A DNA stretch of 64,000 nt from Sneathia sanguinegens (GTDB taxonomy: Bacteria > Fusobacteriota > Fusobacteriia > Fusobacteriales > Leptotrichiaceae), in the NCBI RefSeq assembly GCF_042033325.1, contig NZ_CP160095.1; one strand, written 5' to 3'. The notes below the pieces were generated by a model, which saw only the letters and a list, made by a program, of their open reading frames with translations, was not told where the DNA came from and made no database searches. The translations under genes and the position numbers were made by a program. Of the stretch, positions 44,961 to 53,384 are shown in pieces (the stretch's first letter is position 1; every line of letters begins with the position of its first letter).

Positions 44961-45111
44961 ATAATTATAAGTTTACGAAGTTATTTTATATATTATAACA
45001 TTACCACTGTGATTTTTAAAGATTTAAATAATGTTTGTCTGAAAAGTAAAATACCCACTTTTTTCAACAGCTACAATCCTTGATTTTAAACTATTTATGA
45101 GAAAACACGCT

Positions 45112-45250
45112 CTATTCCCATTCTTCTTTTCCAAACGTACAATATATCCCAAACCATTCAAAATGCTAGGTTTTATTCTTTCTAACACCATTAAATTCAC
45201 CTAATTATAGGACATTTTCAAATTTTTAGTTCCGTCCCAGTCCCAGTACC
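45112..45250. repeat. 139-bp direct repeat, copy 1
   Basis: The segment beginning CTATTCCCATTCTTCTTTTC and ending GTCCCAGTCCCAGTACC is repeated with a few changes at 47228-47367. On the minus strand both copies end in codons for Lys-Glu-Glu-Trp-Glu and a stop. The repeats bracket the toxin/immunity gene group. Confidence 0.8.
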
Positions 45251-45356
45251 GGAATTAAATGTGATTTCAGAGACGTATTTATTGAAAAACTAGATTTACA
45301 TAATCCTCTTGATAAATTTACCCTATCCTTTATAATTTATTCAAATGGATATAAAA

Positions 45357-45392
45357 ATAGAGCTTGTATGATTCATTTTTTACAAGCTCTAT
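45357..45392. terminator. strong hairpin downstream of the immunity/DUF4926 genes
   Basis: ATAGAGCTTGTA (45357-45368) pairs perfectly with TACAAGCTCTAT (45381-45392), flanked by A and T runs. It can terminate the minus-strand unit 46752-45413. Confidence 0.8.
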
Positions 45393-45412
45393 TTATAAAA
45401 GTTTAAATTATA

Positions 45413-45549
45413 TTAGAATGACTCTATAAATTCTAATTTATTTAAAGGAGTCATGACTACATCTATGGTATCTCCATCTTTATCAAAAAACTCAACTTAA
45501 CAATTTTTTTGTAATCCTTTTTCAATTCTACAATATCTAATTCTTTCAT
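45413..45549 (-). pseudogene. DUF4926-like remnant
   Basis: The ATG at 45549 overlaps the previous stop (TAATG). The first codons read MKELDIVELKKDYKKIV, as in DUF4926 proteins; the rest (VEFFDKDGDTIDVVMTPLNK) is in a shifted frame and the middle of the domain is missing. DUF4926 genes are often found next to immunity genes of polymorphic toxin systems. The gene is broken by an internal deletion and frameshift. Confidence 0.55.
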
Positions 45550-45881
45550 TATAAATTTTTAACCCTTTCAGTTTCTCTATCATCAATTTCAAAAGAGCCA
45601 TCATTTATTTCATATAGTCTTTTTTTTAATTTCTCTAATAATGCAAGCATTTTATATTTGTCTTTTTTCTCTTGTTCTTCATCGAAAAAGCAAGCCTGAT
45701 CATTATAATCAAAGTGGTAGTAAGATGTAAATAATTCTTGAATTGTTTCATTTATATCCCATAATTCTTTATCATTGTCTACTTTTTCAATTCCTGTTAA
45801 TAATCTTCCTTTCTCTTTATCAAAATATTCAGTCCATATTGGACCTCCTCCAAAATCTAGCATGAGTTTTAATTTTTTCAT
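45549..45881 (-). CDS. putative immunity protein
   Basis: This 110-residue acidic protein starts MKKLKLMLDFGGGPIW and contains LWDINETIQELFTSYYHFDYND. No named family is recognised. Its place directly after a nuclease-toxin remnant and before a DUF4926 remnant is that of an immunity gene. AGGAGG precedes the ATG at 45881; the frame is open upstream but contains the end of the toxin remnant. It is the only apparently intact gene of the four-gene group. Confidence 0.55.
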   Translation of the reverse strand: MKKLKLMLDFGGGPIWTEYFDKEKGRLLTGIEKVDNDKELWDINETIQELFTSYYHFDYNDQACFFDEEQEKKDKYKMLALLEKLKKRLYEINDGSFEIDDRETERVKNL

Positions 45882-45889
45882 ATAACCTC

Positions 45890-46291
45890 CTATCTTGGAT
45901 AAACTGAAACAATAAATCCGTTTGTTCCAAGTGCACATAGTACATAATGTTTACCACCGAAATCATATATTCTGGTATTTTTTTACCTTTTTTAACATTA
46001 GAAACTATTTCCTCCTTGTTCTATAACATTCTTTATAAATGAAGGTATGGAGTTTTCATTCACTCCAAATGCAGATTTTAAATTTTCAGAATGACCTTCT
46101 TCAATGTGTATTAATCCTGCTACTTTATTTCCTCTTTCAAGCCATAAAAGCTCGCCTTTTTTTTGTTTGGCAATCATTACAATGTCTTCTTCAGTAAATT
46201 TAACTCCACTATTTCTTAATTCTTCCATAAGATGTTCAGGCTTTAATGATCCTTTAGTATTTTTAAATCCCCCAAAATTTCCACTACCCAT
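45890..46291 (-). pseudogene. nuclease-toxin-like domain (PBECR type), frameshifted
   Basis: From ATG 46291 the frame encodes MGSGNFGGFKNTKGS followed by GELLWLERGNKVAGLIHIEEGH and SIPSFIKNVIEQGG. This resembles barnase-EndoU-ColicinE5/D-RelE-like nuclease domains of phages and toxins. It stops at 45998. The remainder continues in other frames: EIVSNVKKGKKIPEY, then YDFGGKHYVLCALGTNGFIV to a TAG at 45892-45890. Two frameshifts have thus destroyed the C-terminus. GGAGG precedes the ATG, which overlaps the DUF4417 stop. Confidence 0.55.
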
Positions 46292-46752
46292 TAATTAACC
46301 TCCATTTTGTGGATTTTAGAAATTTTGCTTTCATAGGACAATATTTCTATTCTTTGTAATTTGTATTTTCCAAATACATCATATGGAGTAGTTCCATATA
46401 TTATTAATGTTTTAGGAGTTAATTTTCTAATTACATAATCTAATCCTTTTTTAAAGATTTCTTTTTCTTTTTTTATCTTCATTAATCCATATGTACTAAG
46501 TGAAATTGTTGAATTTTTCTTTACCCCTGCACAAGCTATATCATAAGTTCTTTCATCTGAAAATCTAACATTTGGTACAACTTTTATTCCGTTAGATTGT
46601 AGATAAGAACCTAAGGCTCTACTCCTAAATATATTCCATATTTGCATAGATAGTGGCATATCACGATATAAGCTATAATCTGGTGTTATGACACCTCCAT
46701 ATTTTGATAAAATATTTAAATATTTCCTATTTCTAAACGTGTCGAATTGCAC
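46291..46752 (-). CDS. DUF4417-family protein, probably truncated at its N-terminus
   Basis: This 153-residue frame contains YLNILSKYGGVITPDYSLYR, MPLSMQIWNIFRSRALGSYL and GIKVVPNVRFSDERTYDIA, the core of DUF4417 proteins common in phages and integrative elements. The usual N-terminus (about 60 residues more) is absent. The first codon is GTG without a ribosome binding site, and the frame is open a few codons further to a TAA. Its end overlaps the nuclease-like gene. Confidence 0.6.
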   Translation of the reverse strand: MQFDTFRNRKYLNILSKYGGVITPDYSLYRDMPLSMQIWNIFRSRALGSYLQSNGIKVVPNVRFSDERTYDIACAGVKKNSTISLSTYGLMKIKKEKEIFKKGLDYVIRKLTPKTLIIYGTTPYDVFGKYKLQRIEILSYESKISKIHKMEVN

Positions 46753-47227
46753 ACGGTTAAAATTCGGATTATTTAAAACTTACCGTAAGCCTATAAATTC
46801 GAGAGTATTTCTATTTCTCATCCAGTTTTGAATAACAAATCTTTGCTATAGTTTCTAAGTAAATTCTTTTAACCTTGTTATTACAATAAGAATTAAGTTG
46901 TGTCCTTTGAAGGTTTGCTTTTTTTTCTAATTTGTTTTTGCTTATATTTTTTACTTCTAAAACCTGGTCTATTTTAAAAATAAGCATTTCAATTAATTAT
47001 ATTTTCAAAACTTCTTACAGGTTTAAAATGTTTTAAGGAAGCTATTCTGTTCTGTTTAATAAAAGGGCGTGAATTTGCCATATTTCTCTTGATAATTTTT
47101 CTATCTGTTTATTCATTGATTTAATTTTATTTTTATAAATAACCCCAGTTGTATTAGTTGCTTTTGCAATCTAGTTAAGGTCTACTATATAAATTTCTTC
47201 CCCTAATACACATTTTTCTTCACAGGA
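46753..47227. other. decayed region with short gene remnants
   Basis: No intact gene. On the minus strand around 47060-47200 a broken frame reads EEIYIVDLN, stop, IAKATNTTGVIYKNKI and SREIWQIHALLLNRTE, evidently remains of a protein gene of unknown family. The rest is AT-rich with many stops. Confidence 0.5.
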
Positions 47228-47367
47228 CTATTCCCATTCTTCTTTTCCAAACGTCCGATACATCCCAAACCATTCAAAATACTAGGTTCTATTTTTTTAG
47301 AGTATCACCAAATCCATCTAATTATAGGACATTTTCAAAATTTTAGTCCCGTCCCAGTCCCAGTTCC
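47228..47367. repeat. 139-bp direct repeat, copy 2
   Basis: Second copy of the repeat at 45112-45250, in the same orientation, lying just downstream of the HEPN-like gene. Differences are scattered substitutions and short indels. Confidence 0.8.
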
Positions 47368-47375
47368 AGATAAAT

Positions 47376-49310
47376 TTATAAATTATCATCGTTTGTCAAA
47401 TCATCTTTTAAGCAAAACTCTTCATTAATTTTGATAACCATTAAAGCAAAAATCTTTAACAATTGATAATAATCACTTTCATGTACTTCTATGCGTTGAG
47501 TGTTATTACCATGTGAATACTTATTTCTAATAGCAGGTCCATTATCAAATTGCCTGTCATTAAGAATATAGTTTAAATAATCCTGCTCTGGTTTGGAAAA
47601 AAGTGTAGATTTAAATATAACTTTTTTATTAGTGATTAACTCGTCTAATAAATCCCTATTTTTGTAATAGGATAAGCATATCACATCATTATTATAAAAA
47701 TCCTCTAAAATTCTTACTATTTCCATTCTAAAACGTATATATCCATGTTTATCTTCATGAATAATATTTTTATCTTTTAGCCAGTTTAGGCTTAAAACCT
47801 GATACTCAAAGAAATCTGAAAATAACATATCCTCATTCTTTATTAAATCTGCAAAATTATTATAATCTTTCTTGCTTTCAACATAAGCTAGTTCGGATTG
47901 ATCCGAAAACAATAAGTACGAAATATTTAATAATTCTGTATCGACTATGTATCCATATTTTTTTTCAAAAAAACTCGGAATATCTTCTATTAATGGTGAG
48001 TTTCTTGATATTTCTAATAATTCCATATCTATCTCCCCATTATTAACAAAAAGCATAAATTGTCTTAAAATTGAATCCAACTCGGAACACATTGTTCTCA
48101 TTTTTTCTAAAAAAGATGATTCCGAACTTGGTATTAATAGAGAAAAACCTTCTGCTTTGAACTCTTTATTAAGGTATTCTTCAAAAAACCACTTGAAAAT
48201 ATTTTCCAATCTTTTGTCTAATTTATGAAGTTCATAATAATATGCTCTAATTTGCATACTAGATATCATTTCTTTAAGCATAAAGGATACTCCAATCGCG
48301 TACTCTCTATTTCCTTTTACGCCAACTAATCTTTCAAGACTTCCAATGTGATTTTTATTTGATGGAAAAGTTGATCTGAAAAAACGATCTACATATCCAA
48401 AAAGATATATGAAATTATTTAGTAGTGTTGGATTATCTAAATTTTCTTCTAACCATAAACGACTATATATAATTTTGGGATTCAATTCATCTTCATAAGA
48501 AACATCAATCTCTTCTTTGTTATTAGAAAAGCCCACAATAGCTCCAAATGAAAATCCTGTGCCAGATTCAAAGCTTTTTTCAACAATTCTTTCATGTTGT
48601 CTTTTTGACTTTAATCGAATTTTATCACTAATAGGAAACTCTTTTGTCCCTCGAGATTTAGAAAGTAGAAATAAATAATTCTGGTTAGCATCCTCTCTAT
48701 CAATATACTTTTCTATTATTTCGATTCTCCGATTTGTTTGTAATGCACTTGGAATATAATATATCTTATGGTTTCTTTCTTTACTTGTTAGATGATGCGA
48801 AATCAAAATCTCAGCACTAGACTTAGATTGCTTCATATAATCACTAATTTCATTATTATAATATTGAACTATGTCCTTATGCTCTAAGATTATATAAAGT
48901 GGAACATTAAATATTTCTAACAAACTTATAAATTCTTCAGAAGATATATTTTTATAAATTTTATATGTCTCAAACACATCCCAAAAAGAATTCCTATAGT
49001 GAATGCTAATTTCAGGATAAAAAGTTTTAATACCTAAGTAATCAATGTCAGAAAAAAATCTTCCTATTATGGGTCTGAAACTATTTGCCACTGAGGTTAA
49101 TTTCCTATAGTACTCTTCACTCCATGACTGCAACATAACCTTAGAATCAAATAATAAACAAATATTATACATTTCCAAAATATTGTTTATTGTATATCCC
49201 GTATTGGTTTCATCAAAAACATTAATTATTTTTTCAGCTTTTTCCAAGTTCCATCCAATACTCAAATCCGATTTGCTATAAAACTTCGCTCCAATATACT
49301 GTGAATCCAT
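47376..49310 (-). CDS. large uncharacterised protein with C-terminal HEPN-like Rx4H motif
   Basis: This 644-residue, apparently intact protein has no family I can name. Near its end it contains NGPAIRNKYSHG, in which R595-NKYS-H600 fits the catalytic Rx4-6H motif of HEPN ribonuclease domains, surrounded by helices as HEPN domains are. HEPN proteins often serve in abortive infection and toxin-antitoxin systems. The ATG at 49310 has AGAGG eight bases upstream; the upstream TTG is less likely. It is the only large intact gene inside the decayed island, flanked by damaged ORF6N modules. Confidence 0.7.
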   Translation of the reverse strand: MDSQYIGAKFYSKSDLSIGWNLEKAEKIINVFDETNTGYTINNILEMYNICLLFDSKVMLQSWSEEYYRKLTSVANSFRPIIGRFFSDIDYLGIKTFYPEISIHYRNSFWDVFETYKIYKNISSEEFISLLEIFNVPLYIILEHKDIVQYYNNEISDYMKQSKSSAEILISHHLTSKERNHKIYYIPSALQTNRRIEIIEKYIDREDANQNYLFLLSKSRGTKEFPISDKIRLKSKRQHERIVEKSFESGTGFSFGAIVGFSNNKEEIDVSYEDELNPKIIYSRLWLEENLDNPTLLNNFIYLFGYVDRFFRSTFPSNKNHIGSLERLVGVKGNREYAIGVSFMLKEMISSMQIRAYYYELHKLDKRLENIFKWFFEEYLNKEFKAEGFSLLIPSSESSFLEKMRTMCSELDSILRQFMLFVNNGEIDMELLEISRNSPLIEDIPSFFEKKYGYIVDTELLNISYLLFSDQSELAYVESKKDYNNFADLIKNEDMLFSDFFEYQVLSLNWLKDKNIIHEDKHGYIRFRMEIVRILEDFYNNDVICLSYYKNRDLLDELITNKKVIFKSTLFSKPEQDYLNYILNDRQFDNGPAIRNKYSHGNNTQRIEVHESDYYQLLKIFALMVIKINEEFCLKDDLTNDDNL

Positions 49311-49489
49311 CAATTCAACCTCTTTTCTAACATTATTTAACCTCAACTACACTCATCTTTGATCTTAATTTTCTCTTATCATATCCTATTGTTTTGCTTA
49401 TCTCAAAACAAGTCGTATCATATCATTAAAATTACCAGAACAATTATACTTCTTTTTTGAAAATTTTTATTATATAAATTCGCCATACT

Positions 49490-50383
49490 CTACCTCACTT
49501 TATTTACCAAACTATTAACTAAATCTTCATCTTCTATCTTTGTAATTCCAAAGCTCTTTTTACCAGCATCTTTGATAGAAGCTCCAATATGATAAACTTC
49601 TACTTTATCTATGATTAAAAATCTATCGTGAAAATCTGTTGTAGTTTTAACTGATAGCTTTGTATATTGAGCATTAAATTTCGTTATATCTTTTGTTGAT
49701 AGATTTCCTTTTCCTGCTGTCATAATTACAACATCTACACTCTTATTCTTCTTGCAAAAAATATTTAAGGTGTTGACATCTACATAGTTGTCAATCAAAA
49801 TTATTTCTTAATTAGCCTTTTTAACAAGTCCTACAATAAAGCTAAACGCATCATAAATTTGCCCATCGAAAAAGATATTTTACTTAACCTCAGTATTGGT
49901 AGCTAAATAATTAAATACTTCTTCCAGCTTCTTATCTGTTTCCAATTGCTTTAACTCAATCCTATCCAATCTTGAAAACAGCTCTTGATTGGAAATCAAA
50001 AATCTTCTCATCTCCACAAAGCTATTCATAATTTTAATACTGACTTCGACTGCTACATCACTTTTAAGAACAGCAAAAAGCATGGCGATACCTTGTTCTG
50101 TAAATACATATGGCATATATCTTCTGCCACCATAATTATTATTGAAATTTGAGCTTCCATTTTGGAATCTCAAGTTTTCATATTCAAGTTCCTTTAATTG
50201 AAAACAAAAGTGTTCTGGAAATCTTGATAAATTTTTTTTCATCGCTTTATTTAAATTGCCAGTAGTAACTTTATATAATTCTGCGAGATCACTATCAACC
50301 ATTACCTTTTTGCCTCTAATGGTATAAATAATATTCTGTATTTCTTTATTGTCAACAATGACGAGATTTTTATCTTCTGAGAT
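49490..50383 (-). pseudogene. ORF6N/PLD-like protein, copy C, inactivated
   Basis: Highly similar to the intact gene at 43485-44378 over its whole length. Three lesions are visible: the initiator after GGAGG reads ATC where copy A has ATG; a TAA at 49882-49880 replaces the Gln of EVKQNIFFDG; another TAA at 49810-49808 replaces the second Lys of KKAKKEIIL. The frame is otherwise preserved to the stop at 49490, so decay is recent. Confidence 0.85.
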
Positions 50384-50437
50384 AAATACCTCCATCTTTT
50401 AGAACTTGAGATTCCATTTTGTCACCTCAAGTTTTGT

Positions 50438-50647
50438 TTATTTCTTTTGCTCTATAATTGAAACCATATCTCCAAAATCAACACCTAATTTGGTTCCGAT
50501 ACGATATAAAACATCCATGCTAACAAACTCTCCTCTGCCCATTTTGGATATAGTTGCAGGAGATAATTCACAAGCATTTGCTAAAGCTTTTTTATTCATA
50601 TTTTTGTCTATTAAAACTTTTCACAATTCATTATAACTGACTTTCAT
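50438..50647 (-). pseudogene. XRE-family helix-turn-helix regulator with in-frame TGA (most complete copy)
   Basis: The frame encodes MKVSYNEL, a TGA at codon 9 (50623-50621), then KVLIDKNMNKKALANACELS, PATISKMGRGEFVSMDVLYR and IGTKLGVDFGDMVSIIEQKK. Relatives have Trp at codon 9 (TGG), so a single change created the stop. AGGAG precedes the ATG. It lies directly upstream of ORF6N copy C, as its remnants do before copies A and B. Translation might restart at an internal ATG, giving a shortened protein. Confidence 0.75.
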
Positions 50648-50744
50648 ATTTTCACTCCTTAATTATACGTTTATGAAGTTATTTTATATATTATAGCATT
50701 TTTACTATATTTTTTAAGAGCTAAATTTTGAAAGAACTTTATTT

Positions 50745-51308
50745 TTGTATCCAACAAATTACTTCTTCCGCTTCAGCAATAATGAATGTAAAGCCCCTTG
50801 CTCTTTTGAGAACAGTATACCTGTGATTATTTATTGGAGCATATTAGTACTTATTACCATATTTTTTCTGTTCAAAAATATGGATAAATTAGAAAACTAT
50901 CGAAATGAAATGATTAGAATGAGAGATAATGAAATATGTGAAATATTAATTGAAAATAATGTTGACTCTCAAAAGATTACTAACGTTATTGAGTATTTTA
51001 AGTTGAAATTGGAGCCTATAAATGAATTACATAAAGAATATCCAATATTAAACTCGATATCATCATTTGGAGCAAATTTGTTTTTTTTGATATTAGGAAT
51101 TATTGCTTGTAGTTTAATAGATAAAAAATTAATTCAAAATGGAGTTAAAATATATGCAATAGCAACAGCAGTTTTAATACTTGTTTTCATTGTAATCGTA
51201 ATAATAAAAATATATATTTACTTTAATAGAAAAGATAAATATGCAGCTCAAACTCGAAAATTAATTATAGAGTTGAAGCGAATAAAATTATTAAATAGAA
51301 TCATATAA
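50745..51308 (+). CDS. putative membrane protein of unknown function
   Basis: The 187-residue frame has three hydrophobic segments (IPVIIYWSILVLITIFFLF, FGANLFFLILGIIACSL and AIATAVLILVFIVIVIIKIY) separated by a charged cytosolic stretch. The first codon is TTG without a convincing ribosome binding site, so the start is uncertain and the gene may be 5'-truncated. It lies at the edge of the island, opposite in direction to its neighbours. No family recognised. Confidence 0.5.
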   Translation: MYPTNYFFRFSNNECKAPCSFENSIPVIIYWSILVLITIFFLFKNMDKLENYRNEMIRMRDNEICEILIENNVDSQKITNVIEYFKLKLEPINELHKEYPILNSISSFGANLFFLILGIIACSLIDKKLIQNGVKIYAIATAVLILVFIVIVIIKIYIYFNRKDKYAAQTRKLIIELKRIKLLNRII

Positions 51309-51512
51309 GTACAAAAGTAGATATAAAGATGTTTCTAATGAATGAAAACTTAAAATAAAGTATTATTAATAATTCAATTTAACGGATAAGCAATAAATTC
51401 AATTGTTTTATGCTCAAAATTTGAAATAATAGTTGGGAATGAATGAAAAACATTGCTAAAAAACTATAAATGAACAATCACAATAGCAGTCTAAGTAATT
51501 GGTATAACACTA

Positions 51513-51701
51513 TTGCTTGATAAGGCACTTGAATATATTATTCTGATAATAATGACCGTGTTTTGTACATCTAACATAGTTTTAAAAAAAGGGATTATGA
51601 TAATAGAAAATGTAGTATTGGTGTTAGGTACGATTATTCATTTTAATTTACAGACAATTTCAAGTTTATGGGTTATAGAACAAAAAGACCGTAACAACTA
51701 A
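51513..51701 (+). pseudogene. short membrane-protein remnant
   Basis: Sixty-two codons encode two hydrophobic stretches (ALEYIILIIMTVFCTSNIVL and IMIIENVVLVLGTIIHF) ending in QKDRNN. The start is a TTG with no ribosome binding site, and an in-frame stop lies just upstream after further sensible sequence. It probably remains from a small phage- or element-borne membrane protein. The preceding 200 bases (51309-51512) show nothing recognisable. Confidence 0.35.
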
Positions 51702-51714
51702 GCTACGGTCTTTT
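51683..51714 (+). terminator. intrinsic terminator at the guaA-proximal edge of the island
   Basis: AAAAGACCGTA (51683-51693) pairs perfectly with TACGGTCTTTT (51704-51714); a ten-base loop and T-run follow. Confidence 0.85.
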
Positions 51715-51848
51715 GTATTTTCTTGTAAAGCCACTGGGAGCTATTACTCAATTTATTACTTTTGAAATCTTTACCCAATTTTGTCCCAGTCGCTCGTTTC
51801 AATAAGCTCAAAAGCCTTGTTTTAAGCCATTTCTATGATTTTTTGCGA

Positions 51849-53384
51849 TTACTCCCACTCAATTGTTGCTGCAGGCTTAGATGAAATATCATAAACTACT
51901 CTATTTACGCCTCTAACTTCATTAACTATTCTATTTGAAACTATTTCTAAAAATTCATAAGGTAATTTTGAGAATGTTGCTGTCATAAAATCAATAGTAT
52001 TTACTGCCCTTATTGCAACTACATATTCATATGTTCTAACATCTCCCATAACACCTACTGTTTTAACAGGTAATAGCACTACAAAAGCTTGACTTACCTT
52101 ATCATATAGTCCATTTTTTATTAATTCTTCTATAAATATATCATCTGCTTCTTGTAATAGTTTAACTTTTTCTTCAGTAACCTCTTCTATTACTCTAATA
52201 CCTAAACCAGGTCCTGGGAAAGGATGTCTTTTTATCAAATCATCACATAAACCTAAATTTTTACCTAACTTTCTTACTTCATCTTTAAATAAGTTTCTTA
52301 GTGGTTCTATCAATTCAAATTTACAATCTTTTGGTAGCCCTCCAACATTATGGTGTGACTTAATAGTATGTGATAAGCCATCTTCACTAGCAGATTCTAT
52401 TACATCTGGATATATAGTTCCTTGTGCTAAAAATTTAATTTCTTTTTCTTCTTGTAATTTTTTAGCTTGTTCATTGAATACTTCTATAAATTCTTTACCT
52501 ATTATCTTTCTTTTTTCTTCAGGGTCTACTACACCTTTTAATTTTTCTAAGAATTTCTTTTTAGCATCTACAAAAACTATATTAAAGCTATCTATGCTCT
52601 CATATTGCTTTTTAACTTTTATTGCTTCATCTTTTCTTAATAAGCCTGTATCCACAAAGACACAAACTAATTTATCTCCTATTGCCTTATTAATCAATAA
52701 TGCTGCAACAGATGAATCAACTCCTCCAGATAAACCTAATAAAACTTTTTCTCCCTTAGTTTTTTTCTTAATATCTTCTATTTTTTCCTTTATTACATCT
52801 CCCATTTTCCAATTCTTTTCTATTTTACATATGTCAAATATGAAATTTTCTATCATATTCTTACCATATTGTGAATGAAGAACTTCAGGATGAAATTGTA
52901 GAGCGTATACCTTATTATCATTACAAACTGCAGCATTAGATGAACTTGTTTTAGCAATAGTTCTAAATCCTTTTGCCATTTTTGTAATATGATCTCCATG
53001 ACTCATCCAAACTAAAGATTCTTTAGGTACACCTTTAAATAAAGGATTTCCTTCTTCTATAATTTCTAATGTTGCTTTACCAAATTCTCTTTTATTTGAT
53101 TTTTCAACCATTCCACCATTTAAATATGTTATTAATTGCATACCATAACATATACCTAATATTGGTATATTTAAATCAAATATTTTTTTATCTACACTAG
53201 GTGAATTTTCTTCATATACTGAAGCTGGTCCTCCTGAAAAAATTATTCCCTTTACATCGTTTCCTATCTTATTAACATCAACTCTTGATGTGATTTCACA
53301 GTACACTTCCATTTCTCTAATTCTTCTTGCAATTAATTGGCTATATTGTGAACCATAATCAATAATTAATATTTTTTCTCTCAT
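51849..53384 (-). CDS. guaA: GMP synthase (glutamine-hydrolysing)
   Basis: GuaA converts XMP to GMP using glutamine and ATP. The 511-residue protein has the class I amidotransferase domain (ILGICYGMQLITYLNGG with nucleophile Cys, and LQFHPEV), the PP-loop ATPase LLGLSGGVDSSVAALL, and the C-terminal dimerisation domain ending PAATIEWE. The 3' end of guaA is a known integration site of genomic islands, and a decayed island does lie right after it. Its start overlaps the copper ATPase gene by four bases. Confidence 0.97.
   Translation of the reverse strand: MREKILIIDYGSQYSQLIARRIREMEVYCEITSRVDVNKIGNDVKGIIFSGGPASVYEENSPSVDKKIFDLNIPILGICYGMQLITYLNGGMVEKSNKREFGKATLEIIEEGNPLFKGVPKESLVWMSHGDHITKMAKGFRTIAKTSSSNAAVCNDNKVYALQFHPEVLHSQYGKNMIENFIFDICKIEKNWKMGDVIKEKIEDIKKKTKGEKVLLGLSGGVDSSVAALLINKAIGDKLVCVFVDTGLLRKDEAIKVKKQYESIDSFNIVFVDAKKKFLEKLKGVVDPEEKRKIIGKEFIEVFNEQAKKLQEEKEIKFLAQGTIYPDVIESASEDGLSHTIKSHHNVGGLPKDCKFELIEPLRNLFKDEVRKLGKNLGLCDDLIKRHPFPGPGLGIRVIEEVTEEKVKLLQEADDIFIEELIKNGLYDKVSQAFVVLLPVKTVGVMGDVRTYEYVVAIRAVNTIDFMTATFSKLPYEFLEIVSNRIVNEVRGVNRVVYDISSKPAATIEWE

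Noticed and set aside
50621..50623. TGA at a conserved Trp position, as if TGA encoded Trp
   Set aside because: TGA is used as a genuine stop elsewhere (for example the hydrolase gene at 31161-31163), and the surrounding genes are full of other nonsense mutations, so this is decay rather than a changed code.
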